Of a DNA stretch of 34,339 nt, positions 7,473 through 15,700 are shown in pieces. Source of the DNA: Candidatus Pseudobutyricicoccus lothianensis (GTDB lineage: Bacteria; Bacillota; Clostridia; Oscillospirales; Butyricicoccaceae). The stretch covers positions 1 to 34,339 of the forward strand of contig CAJFRA010000024.1 of the NCBI GenBank assembly GCA_904419295.1, in the 5' to 3' direction. A program made the translations under genes and the position numbers. The notes beneath the pieces are model-generated. The model searched no databases and was not told where the DNA came from. It saw only the letters and a list, made by a program, of their open reading frames with translations. Each line of letters starts with the position of its first letter. Position 1 is the first letter of the stretch.

Positions 7473-7631
7473 GGTAGAATTCCTCCTGTCTTCTCGCACA
7501 TGGGCCTGCCGCCATGGTTGCAAAGCCACTGGGAATGTGGTACGCTAAGCATGTTTGAACGCTGGGGCAAGGCGTTTTGTCTTTGCCATTATAGCACAAA
7601 AACAAATCTGGGGAAAGGAAAGAGACGGACC

Positions 7632-7913
7632 ATGAGCATTTTTGAGGCCATCATGCTGCTGTGCTTTGGCGCGGCCTGGCCGATGAACATCGCCAAATCG
7701 TTGCAGAACAAATCCACCAAGGGAAAGAGCCTTTCGTTTTTGCTCACCATTGAGGTCGGGTATGTGGCGGGCATCACCCACAAGATCTTGTACAGCCAAG
7801 ATATCGTGCTGCTGCTCTATCTGATCAACTTTTTGATGGTGGGCACCGACACGCTGCTCTATTTCCACTACCGCCGCAAAGAGCGTCAGGCGGAGAAGGG
7901 AGAGACGAAATGA
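7632..7913 (+). CDS. PQ-loop / SemiSWEET-like small membrane protein
   Basis: 93 residues with three hydrophobic helices (about 5-20, 40-55 and 60-78) and the N-terminal GAAWPMNIAKSLQNKSTKGKS motif, where the W-P/PQ and S-T-K-G-K-S elements resemble the PQ-loop of bacterial SemiSWEETs. SemiSWEETs dimerise to make a six-helix sugar uniporter; whether this one moves sugar is not shown. The ribosome binding site is weak (GGAAAGGAAAGAG). The stop overlaps the next start (ATGA), coupling it to the hydrolase gene, so it may supply or export a substrate for the peptidase-like operon. Confidence 0.75.
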   Translation: MSIFEAIMLLCFGAAWPMNIAKSLQNKSTKGKSLSFLLTIEVGYVAGITHKILYSQDIVLLLYLINFLMVGTDTLLYFHYRRKERQAEKGETK

Positions 7914-9484
7914 ACCCTACCGAACAAAAACTGGATCAGATCTTCCACCTGTGGCAGCAGGGGCTGTGCCCGGGCGGCCAGGTGCTGGTCAGCCACCGGG
8001 GCAAAGTGATCTATGACAAATGCTTTGGCTACGCCAACCTGGAGCACCAGGTGCCCATCACACAGGATACGGTGTTCCACGTGGCGTCGGTCTCCAAACA
8101 GATCACCGTGCTGTGCGCCCTGCTGCTGTGGGAAGAGGGCAAGCTGGATATCCAGGCCGATATCCGGCAGTATGTGGGCGACCTGGTGGCTTTTTCGGAG
8201 CCTGTCACGGTGTACCAGCTGATGCACAACATCTCGGGCATCCGCGACCAGTGGGAGCTGCTGATGATGCAGGGCGTGCGCATCGATGACACCATCACCA
8301 TGGAAGACCTGAAGAGGGCCATCGCCAAGCAGCGGGCGCTGAATTTTGCCCCGGGCAGCGAATACCTGTACAGCAATTCCAACTTCACGCTGCTGGCCGA
8401 GATGGTGGAGCGCATCACCGGCGAGACGCTGCACCAGTTTGCCAAGCGCCGCATCTTCGACCCGCTGGGCATGGGCCACACCTGCATCAAAGAGCATTTC
8501 TCCCAGATCATCCCGGGGCGGGCCTATTCCTATGACGACAACGGGGAAGGGGGCTTTTGCTACCATCCCATCAACTTTGCGGCCTATGGCGCCACTTCGC
8601 TGCACACCACCGCCCACGACATGATGCGGGTGCTGGAAAACTACGGCGCGCCCAAAGTGGGCAAGCCGGAGACCATCGAGGCCATGATGGAAAGGCCCAT
8701 TTTGGCCGATGGCAGCCAGAGCATCTACGGCGGCGGCCTGATGCTGGGCGAATACAAAGGACAGCCCTACCTGGAGCACGGCGGCGTGGACGCGGGCTAC
8801 CGGGCCCATGTGATGCGCCTGCCCAAAGAGGATCTGAACATCGTCATTTTGTGCAACACCCAAAACACCATCCCCGCCCTGGCAGCGCGGCGCATCGCCG
8901 ACGTGGTGCTGGATCTGCCCGAACAGCCGGCAGAGCACGAGGCATACCGGCGGGAAGAGGTGGACGCCGCCCAAGCCGCCGGCCTCTACCTGGCAGACCT
9001 GCCGTGGGCGGCCCTGGTGCGGGTGGAAATGGGCAAAAGCGGCCTGACCCTGGGCGCGGGCCCGGGCGCGCCGGCGCTGCTGCCCCTGGGCGGCAACTGC
9101 TACCAGGTGGGCTACCTGCCCGACCGGCTCTACCTGGGCCGGCAGCCGGCGGCCTACCAAATGGGGGCCAACCTGATGGAGCTGCGCAAGCTGGACACCG
9201 GCCTGGAGAGCACAGAACGGCTGCTGGACTATGAGGGGACCTACGGCAGCGCCGAGCTGGACACCCACTACCACATCTTAGAGGAAGAGGGCGCCCTGTA
9301 TGCCGTCCACGCCCGGTATGGCCGCTGCCGGCTGTATGCCTGCGGCACAGACCGGTATGTGGTGCAGATGGAACACCTGACGGTGATTCTCACCTTCCTG
9401 CGGGGCTCGGGCAACCAGGTGATCGGCTTTGCCATGGATGGCGGCCGGGTGCGCCACATGGGCTTTACCAAGCTGGATGGCTGA
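7910..9484 (+). CDS. Serine hydrolase, beta-lactamase (class C/D-aminopeptidase) family
   Basis: 524 residues. The catalytic set is present: S60-V-S-K63 (SxxK), Y154-S-N156 (YxN) and H290-G-G (the KTG-box equivalent). After residue about 340 comes a C-terminal beta-rich domain of the kind found in D-aminopeptidase/lipocalin-like members (LLDYEGTYGSAELDTHYHI). There is no signal peptide, so it should act in the cytoplasm, unlike true beta-lactamases or PBPs; likely substrates are D-amino-acid peptides, esters or amides. It is the second gene of an operon with a prolyl-tRNA editing protein and an M42 peptidase, which favours a peptide-handling role (inference). Family certain, substrate not. 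Confidence 0.88.
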   Translation: MNPTEQKLDQIFHLWQQGLCPGGQVLVSHRGKVIYDKCFGYANLEHQVPITQDTVFHVASVSKQITVLCALLLWEEGKLDIQADIRQYVGDLVAFSEPVTVYQLMHNISGIRDQWELLMMQGVRIDDTITMEDLKRAIAKQRALNFAPGSEYLYSNSNFTLLAEMVERITGETLHQFAKRRIFDPLGMGHTCIKEHFSQIIPGRAYSYDDNGEGGFCYHPINFAAYGATSLHTTAHDMMRVLENYGAPKVGKPETIEAMMERPILADGSQSIYGGGLMLGEYKGQPYLEHGGVDAGYRAHVMRLPKEDLNIVILCNTQNTIPALAARRIADVVLDLPEQPAEHEAYRREEVDAAQAAGLYLADLPWAALVRVEMGKSGLTLGAGPGAPALLPLGGNCYQVGYLPDRLYLGRQPAAYQMGANLMELRKLDTGLESTERLLDYEGTYGSAELDTHYHILEEEGALYAVHARYGRCRLYACGTDRYVVQMEHLTVILTFLRGSGNQVIGFAMDGGRVRHMGFTKLDG

Positions 9485-9498
9485 GAGGAGGCGCACAG

Positions 9499-10026
9499 AT
9501 GGAGAGAAGTTCGCCCCAGGCGATCTACAGCCTGCTGCAGCAGTGGGGCATCCCCTATGACAGCATGGAGCACCCAGAAGCGGGCACCATGGAAGACTGC
9601 AAAGCCATCGGCCGCCAGCTGGGGGCCCCTTTCTGCAAAAACCTGTTTTTGGCCAACCGGCAGCAAACGGAATTTTTCCTGCTGCTCATCGGCGAAGACA
9701 AGAAGTTCCGCACGGCAGAGGTCTCCAAAAAGATCGGCCGCTCCCGCCTGAGCTTTGGCAACGAAGAAAAGCTCTACCAGCTGCTGGGGGTCCGGCCCGG
9801 TTCCATCTCGCCCCTGGGGCTGGTGTTCGATGAAGGCCACGAGGTGCACCTGCTCATCGATGAAGACGTGGCCAAGCTGCCCCGCTTTTGCGTGCACCCC
9901 TGCCGGAACACGGAGAGCTTGGTGCTCTCCACCCAGGATTTTTTGCAGGTGTTTTTGAAAAAGACGGGGCACACGCCCCAGTTCCTCACCATCACCGGTG
10001 AAGTGCCAGAGGAGGGGACGAAATGA
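9499..10026 (+). CDS. Prolyl-tRNA editing protein (ProXp-ala / YbaK-EbsC family)
   Basis: 175 residues of the YbaK fold. CKNLFLANRQQTEFFLLLIGEDKKFRTAEVSKKIG carries the conserved Lys of the K-N-L-F-L motif and the alpha-beta core; GVRPGSISPLGLVFD is the G-x-x-P-G-S-x-S-P-x-G-L/F signature of the PrdX/ProXp-ala subgroup. These enzymes hydrolyse Ala-tRNAPro made by mistake by ProRS. AGAGGAGG precedes the start; the stop overlaps the next ATG (ATGA). Location between two peptidase-like genes is unusual for a housekeeping editing factor and may mean it guards translation when unusual amino acids are released. Confidence 0.9.
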   Translation: MERSSPQAIYSLLQQWGIPYDSMEHPEAGTMEDCKAIGRQLGAPFCKNLFLANRQQTEFFLLLIGEDKKFRTAEVSKKIGRSRLSFGNEEKLYQLLGVRPGSISPLGLVFDEGHEVHLLIDEDVAKLPRFCVHPCRNTESLVLSTQDFLQVFLKKTGHTPQFLTITGEVPEEGTK

Positions 10027-11075
10027 AAGAGCTGCTGCGGGATCTGGTGGCGCTGCCGGGCTGCGGCGCTTTTGAGCAGCCGGTGGGCCGGTACATCGCA
10101 GAGCGGGCAGGCCGCCGGGCCGACGGCGTGCAGACCGACGGCCTGGGCAATGTGATCGCCTGGAAGCAGGGCGGGCGGCCCGGCCCCACGGTGATGCTTT
10201 CCGCCCACATGGATGAAGTGGGCTTTATGGTGCGCAAGATCGAGCCCAGCGGCTTGCTGCGCTTTGAAAAGCTGGGCGGCAACGACGACCGGGTCATGCT
10301 GTCGGAACACGTGATCGTCCACACCCAGAATGGGCCGGTCCAGGGGGTGGTGGGCACCATCTCCTGCCACATGCTGAAGTTTGACGACCGCACCCGGGTG
10401 CGGCCCTACCGGGATCTGTATATCGACATCGGCGCCAGCGATAGGGCAGAGGCGGAGCAGATGGGGGTCCAGCTGGGGGACAGCGTCACCTGGGCCACGC
10501 CGCTGCAAGACTTGGGCCCCCATCGGGCCATGGGCCATGCTTTTGACGACCGGGCGGGCTGCGCCCTGCTCCTTGCCACCCTGGAAGAGCTGGATTTTTC
10601 CCAGCTGTGCGGCAAGGTGTATTTCGTCTTTTCCACCCAAGAAGAGGTGGGGCTGCGGGGCGCCCGGGTGGCCTCCCAGCAGATCGGGGCCGATGTGGCC
10701 CTGGCGGTGGATACGACGCCGGCCAGCGACACACCGGAGCCGGTGAACGACGGCACGGTGCGCTTGGGCGGCGGGCCAGCCATCAAGGCCATGGACCACA
10801 GCCTGATTGCCAATGTGGCGGTGCGCCGCCACCTGGTGGCGCTGGCCAAACAGCTGGGCCTGCCCTACCAGATCGAGATCTTCCCGGGCATCGGCACCGA
10901 TGCGGGGGAGATGCACAAAGAAAAGGCCGGCGTGCCCACAGGGGTGATCTCCATCCCTTCCCGCTACGCCCATTGCCCCCACGAGGTGATCGATTGGGGC
11001 GATCTGGACCAGTGCAAGCAGCTGCTGGCGGCTTTTTTGCAGAGCATGGAAGAAAACACGTCTTTCCCCGGGTAA
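10023..11075 (+). CDS. M42 family metallopeptidase (glutamyl aminopeptidase/TET-like)
   Basis: 350 residues. All co-catalytic metal residues of the M42 family are in place: H62 (SAHMDEVG), D175 (AFDDRAG), E207-E208 (TQEEVG), D230 (AVDTTPA) and H317 (YAHCPHE). The insertion around residues 70-150 is the usual dimerisation domain. M42 peptidases form large cytoplasmic dodecamers that trim N-terminal residues from short peptides. It is the last gene of the four-gene operon, translationally coupled to the tRNA editing gene, and is closed by a strong terminator. Confidence 0.92.
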   Translation: MKELLRDLVALPGCGAFEQPVGRYIAERAGRRADGVQTDGLGNVIAWKQGGRPGPTVMLSAHMDEVGFMVRKIEPSGLLRFEKLGGNDDRVMLSEHVIVHTQNGPVQGVVGTISCHMLKFDDRTRVRPYRDLYIDIGASDRAEAEQMGVQLGDSVTWATPLQDLGPHRAMGHAFDDRAGCALLLATLEELDFSQLCGKVYFVFSTQEEVGLRGARVASQQIGADVALAVDTTPASDTPEPVNDGTVRLGGGPAIKAMDHSLIANVAVRRHLVALAKQLGLPYQIEIFPGIGTDAGEMHKEKAGVPTGVISIPSRYAHCPHEVIDWGDLDQCKQLLAAFLQSMEENTSFPG

Positions 11076-11094
11076 AGCCGGGCGGGAGAAAAGG

Positions 11095-11122
11095 AAAAAA
11101 GACACCTCCAGGTGTCTTTTTT
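11095..11122 (+). terminator. Terminator of the peptidase operon
   Basis: AAAAAAGACACCT (11095-11107) is perfectly complementary to AGGTGTCTTTTTT (11110-11122). The outer A-T pairs give a six-T tract. Its arms resemble those of the hairpin 24 bases downstream. Confidence 0.9.
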
Positions 11123-11145
11123 CTTTGGCTATGGGTAAAAAAACA

Positions 11146-11174
11146 AAAAAGACACGATACGATCGTGTCTTTTT
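11146..11174 (-). terminator. Terminator of tRNA-Arg
   Basis: AAAAAGACACGAT (11146-11158) pairs perfectly with ATCGTGTCTTTTT (11162-11174). Read on the minus strand it begins five bases after the tRNA CCA end and runs into a long T tract, as expected for a tRNA terminator. Confidence 0.88.
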
Positions 11175-11178
11175 CATC

Positions 11179-11254
11179 TGGCGCGCCTGAGACGATTCGA
11201 ACGTCCAACCAACGGCGTCGGAGGCCGCTACTCTATCCATTGAGCCACAGGCGC
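11179..11254 (-). tRNA. tRNA-Arg (anticodon CCG)
   Basis: Full cloverleaf: acceptor GCGCCTG (11254-11248) with CAGGCGC (11189-11183), D stem GCTC/GAGT, anticodon stem GCGGC/GCCGT around loop CTCCGAC giving anticodon CCG, a five-base variable loop, and T stem GGACG/CGTCT around TTCGAAT. Discriminator G at 11182 and an encoded CCA at 11181-11179. It decodes CGG, a codon used heavily in the GC-rich genes around it. A consensus promoter and a terminator flank it, so it is a single-gene unit. Confidence 0.97.
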
Positions 11255-11270
11255 ATCTGATAGCTTATTT

Positions 11271-11299
11271 AGTATAGCACAGGCGCCCCTGTTTGTAAA
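11271..11299 (-). promoter_or_regulatory. Promoter of tRNA-Arg
   Basis: Minus strand TTTACA (11299-11294), 17-base spacer, TATACT (11276-11271), starting transcription within about 10 bases of the mature tRNA 5' end. Confidence 0.85.
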
Positions 11300-11330
11300 G
11301 TGCCTTGGCAAAATTTTTTTGATTCTTTTT

Positions 11331-11358
11331 TTGACATTTGCGCATTGTATGGTATAAT
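11331..11358 (+). promoter_or_regulatory. Strong extended -10 promoter of the thioredoxin-like/DivIVA-like/fumarase operon
   Basis: TTGACA (11331-11336) and TATAAT (11353-11358) are both perfect consensus with a 16-base spacer, plus a TG motif one base before the -10. Transcription should be high and leaves a leader of about 125 bases. Confidence 0.9.
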
Positions 11359-11393
11359 AACCACAGAGCGGTTCGGATACCGGGTTTTATCGG

Positions 11394-11463
11394 CCCTTTT
11401 CCCCGCTGCCCGAGGGGCGGCTGAAAAGGGACTTTGTTTTGCCGCGGAGCGCTTCTGCGGCAA
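11394..11463 (+). other. Two consecutive hairpins in the operon leader
   Basis: First hairpin: CCCTTTTC (11394-11401) with GAAAAGGG (11423-11430), with an inner GC stem (CCGC with GCGG). Second: TTGCCGC (11439-11445) with GCGGCAA (11457-11463), ending 28 bases before the start codon. Neither is followed by a T tract. They could stabilise the message or be a regulatory leader; no known riboswitch class is recognised. Confidence 0.45.
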
Positions 11464-11490
11464 GGGATGGAAGGCAAAGGGAGTGACGCC

Positions 11491-11820
11491 ATGCAGCGTG
11501 AACTGGAACCTTTGGAGCAGGATAGTTACCGGCAGACCCTGGCAGAGAGGGCTTTGCCCCAGCTGATCTTTTTTGCAGTGGAATGGTCGGAGCCCTGCCG
11601 GCAGATGCAGGAAGTGATGGAACGGCTGGCCGGCGCCTATTGCGCCACAGCCGACTTTTGCTCGGTGGATACGGACCAGCAGCCTCTGATCGCCGCGGAT
11701 TTTCACATCACCAATGTGCCGACGCTGGTGGTGTGGCGGCAGGGGGAAGTGCTGGAGCGCATCGTGGGCATCCGCCAGCCGGCGGACCTGGAACGGAGCT
11801 TGAGCAAATACCTGAAATAG
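11491..11820 (+). CDS. Thioredoxin-fold protein with SEPC in place of CGPC
   Basis: 109 residues with the thioredoxin layout: beta strand LIFFAVEW, active-site helix S33-E-P-C36-R-Q-M, and the cis-Pro loop ITNVPTLVVWRQGEVLERIVG. The first, nucleophilic cysteine of the usual C-G-P-C is Ser33, so the protein cannot do ordinary dithiol exchange; the remaining Cys36 could still form mixed disulfides or be glutathione/bacillithiol-like reactive, or the protein may be a binding module. AAAGGGAG lies seven bases before the ATG at 11491. It heads a three-gene operon with a DivIVA-like coiled coil and a fumarase subunit under a near-perfect promoter. Confidence 0.85.
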   Translation: MQRELEPLEQDSYRQTLAERALPQLIFFAVEWSEPCRQMQEVMERLAGAYCATADFCSVDTDQQPLIAADFHITNVPTLVVWRQGEVLERIVGIRQPADLERSLSKYLK

Positions 11821-11840
11821 CGTTTGGGAGCAGTGGAAAA

Positions 11841-12560
11841 ATGGGCGTATTGTTCAAAACATCGGTATTCGGCGGCTTCCGCAAGCAGGAGGTCATCGAA
11901 TACATCGAAAAACTGAAGAGCAATTCGGCCGAAGAAGTCAAGCAGCTGGAGGGCGAGCGGGATGCGGCCCGGCGGCTGGAGCAGCAGGCGGACGAAAAGG
12001 CGGTGCTGACCGAAGACCGGCTGGCCGCGCTGCAGCAGGAGCTGGACCAGCTGCGGGAACACAACCAAAGCTTGCGCCTGGCAGCCGACGAGGCGGTGCG
12101 GGAGGCAGAGCGGGCCCGCGCCCAGGCGGAACAGCTGAAACGGGAATACAGCGAACTGAAGGAATACATAGCAGATATCGAGCTCTCGGCTTATAAGCGG
12201 GCCAGAGAAGTGCAGGAAGAAGCGGCGCGGCAGGCGGATGAAGTGACGAAATCCATCGAAACCGCAGGCGCTGCCATGGGTCCTGCGGCCGAAGAGGCCC
12301 GGGAAAAGGTGGTGCTGGCCGAAGAGGCGTTCTCTGGCTTTAAGACCCAGATCGCCACCATTACCGAAGAGCTGGATGAACTGGTGGAAGCGATGCACGC
12401 CATCGAGCAGCGGAGCCGGCAGAATGCCCGGCGCCCAGCGGAAACGCCTTTGAAAAGGCCTTGGACAACTAGTGACTCCCAGCTGCAGCCCTCCGGGGCG
12501 CGGCTGTACTCTGTACAAGAGATTTTGGATCGGGTCAAAAATACTGGTGAAAAGATGTAG
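11841..12560 (+). CDS. DivIVA-like coiled-coil protein
   Basis: 239 residues. The N-terminus MGVLFKTSVFGGFRKQEVIEYIEKLK matches the DivIVA/GpsB membrane-targeting region pattern (F-G-G-F/Y-x-x-x-E-V-x-x-Y-I-E). Residues about 30-195 are a long, highly charged coiled coil rich in Glu, Ala, Arg and Gln; the C-terminal 45 residues are a Pro/Ser linker ending in a short helix (YSVQEILDRVKN). DivIVA proteins mark poles and septa and scaffold wall synthesis or chromosome placement. The sequence is too diverged to say which. It starts 20 bases after the thioredoxin-like gene with TGGGAG upstream, so it is operonic. Confidence 0.75.
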   Translation: MGVLFKTSVFGGFRKQEVIEYIEKLKSNSAEEVKQLEGERDAARRLEQQADEKAVLTEDRLAALQQELDQLREHNQSLRLAADEAVREAERARAQAEQLKREYSELKEYIADIELSAYKRAREVQEEAARQADEVTKSIETAGAAMGPAAEEAREKVVLAEEAFSGFKTQIATITEELDELVEAMHAIEQRSRQNARRPAETPLKRPWTTSDSQLQPSGARLYSVQEILDRVKNTGEKM

Positions 12561-12567
12561 GTGTACT

Positions 12568-13125
12568 ATGAAAGAATGGAATCTGAACACAGCTGAATTG
12601 CGCGCCCACGCCAAAGAGATCAAAGTGGGTGACATGGTGAACCTGTCGGGCACGATTTACACGGCCAGAGATGCGGCCCATAAACGCCTGTTTGCCATGT
12701 TGGATGAAGGCAAAGACCTGCCTTTCGACGTCAAAGACGCCGTGATCTATTATGCGGGCCCCACCCAGGCAAAGCCGGGCGAAGTCATCGGCTCCATCGG
12801 GCCCACCACTTCGGGCCGCATGGACCCCTATGCACCCCGCCTGCTGGATATGGGCCTTGTGGCCATGATCGGCAAGGGCGGCCGGGCCAAACCGGTGGTG
12901 GATGCCATCATGCGCAATGGCGCTGTGTATTTCTGCGCCATCGGCGGCGCGGGCGCTGCCATCTCCGGCTGCATCAAAAAAGTAGAGGTGCTGGCTTTTG
13001 AAGAGCTGGGCTGCGAATCGCTGAAGCGGCTGACCATTGAGAATATGCCTGTGGTCTGCACCATCGACAGCACCGGCCAGAACCAGTTTGAGTTGGGCCG
13101 CGCCGAATACGAAGTAAAGGACTAA
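12568..13125 (+). CDS. Class I (Fe-S) fumarate hydratase / tartrate dehydratase beta subunit
   Basis: 185 residues matching the beta (C-terminal) domain of Fe-S hydro-lyases: KVGDMVNLSGTIYTARDAAHKR, YYAGPTQAKPGEVIGSIGPTTSGRMD, MIGKGGRAKPVVDAI and AIGGAGAAISGCIKKVE. In two-subunit enzymes the alpha subunit binds the 4Fe-4S cluster and the beta subunit supplies substrate-binding residues; they are nearly always adjacent. Here no alpha subunit lies anywhere in the window; the gene instead follows the DivIVA-like gene by seven bases, with a weak ribosome binding site, suggesting translational coupling. The enzyme should interconvert malate and fumarate if the alpha subunit is encoded elsewhere. 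Confidence 0.9.
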   Translation: MKEWNLNTAELRAHAKEIKVGDMVNLSGTIYTARDAAHKRLFAMLDEGKDLPFDVKDAVIYYAGPTQAKPGEVIGSIGPTTSGRMDPYAPRLLDMGLVAMIGKGGRAKPVVDAIMRNGAVYFCAIGGAGAAISGCIKKVEVLAFEELGCESLKRLTIENMPVVCTIDSTGQNQFELGRAEYEVKD

Positions 13126-13131
13126 ACCAGT

Positions 13132-13155
13132 AAAAGCCCCTCTTGTGGGGCTTTT
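13132..13155 (+). terminator. Terminator after the fumarase beta subunit
   Basis: AAAAGCCCC (13132-13140) pairs with GGGGCTTTT (13147-13155), followed by GCTTTTTG. Confidence 0.9.
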
Positions 13156-13159
13156 GCTT

Positions 13160-13272
13160 TTTGCACAAATGAATTAAATAATTTATTTTATAAAAATAGA
13201 ATTATAATAGAGCGTAAAACAGCCCATAAAATGAATTGATTTAAAAAGTTTCATTCATTTTGTAAAAAACTC
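13160..13272 (+). promoter_or_regulatory. AT-rich upstream region of glutamine synthetase with a -10 candidate
   Basis: About 110 bases are strikingly AT-rich compared with the surroundings. TATAAT at 13203-13208 is a perfect -10 but lacks a good -35 at 17 bases; TTGCAC (13161-13166) is too far. Such an A/T upstream tract fits an UP element or an activator-dependent promoter for nitrogen control. No specific regulator site is recognised. Confidence 0.5.
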
Positions 13273-13338
13273 TTGCATCTTGAGCCGAATGGGGGTAGGA
13301 TGGAACAAACGAGGCGCTCCGGCGCTGTGAGGATGCAA
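13273..13338 (+). ncRNA. Candidate structured leader of glutamine synthetase
   Basis: TTGCATC (13273-13279) pairs with GATGCAA (13332-13338), enclosing a purine-rich internal stretch and a GCGC-TCCG-GCGC hairpin (13314-13325). It ends 31 bases before the start codon. The fold resembles a small cis-regulatory RNA but matches no riboswitch I can name. The assignment rests only on complementarity. Confidence 0.35.
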
Positions 13339-13369
13339 CCGAAAGAATGAGATGGAGAGGTGGAGCCTG

Positions 13370-15466
<2,097 letters not shown>

Positions 15467-15484
15467 AAGCAAAAGGGATCTTGC

Positions 15485-15514
15485 AAAAGGGCGTGGCCTG
15501 TGCCATGCCCTTTT
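15485..15514 (+). terminator. Terminator of glutamine synthetase
   Basis: AAAAGGGCGTGGC (15485-15497) pairs with GCCATGCCCTTTT (15502-15514) with one G-U pair and a four-base loop. Confidence 0.9.
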
Positions 15515-15545
15515 GTTCAGCGCGGCGCTCCCAAGGGCGTCGGTG

Positions 15546-15602
15546 AGCGCCACGCCTGCTCTGTGGAACAAACTGCACGGCGAGGCTGCGGCAGGTGGCG
15601 CT
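15546..15602. repeat. Long imperfect inverted repeat between two terminators
   Basis: AGCGCCAC (15546-15553) pairs with GTGGCGCT (15595-15602), continued inward by CTGC (15556-15559) with GCAG (15591-15594) after a two-base bulge. It encloses about 30 bases. No gene or promoter is seen in the 125 bases between the flanking terminators. It could be a small structured RNA or a degenerate repeat. Confidence 0.35.
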
Positions 15603-15639
15603 GCCCGGCTTTGCCCGGCGGCAAGACGGATGAAACAAG

Positions 15640-15673
15640 GCCGGCATTCTGGCAGGGGAGCCAGGATGCCGGC
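15640..15673 (-). terminator. Terminator of the ABC exporter operon
   Basis: GCCGGCATTCTGGC (15640-15653) pairs with GCCAGGATGCCGGC (15660-15673), 14 bp with one G-U. On minus it lies 28 bases beyond the exporter stop and is followed by CTTGTTTC; on plus it runs into TTGCTTTTTC, so it may stop read-through from both sides. Confidence 0.75.
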
Positions 15674-15700
15674 TTGCTTTTTCTTGGGGCAGGGGAAGGG

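Noticed and set aside
7910..9484. Antibiotic-resistance beta-lactamase
   Set aside because: It has the SxxK and YxN motifs but no signal peptide and an extra C-terminal domain, which fit the D-aminopeptidase/esterase branch rather than a secreted resistance enzyme.
13295..13315. T-box-like stretch (GGATGGAAC) upstream of glutamine synthetase
   Set aside because: The conserved T-box bulge sequence continues GGTGGNACCGCG and needs a specifier stem and a terminator; neither is present.
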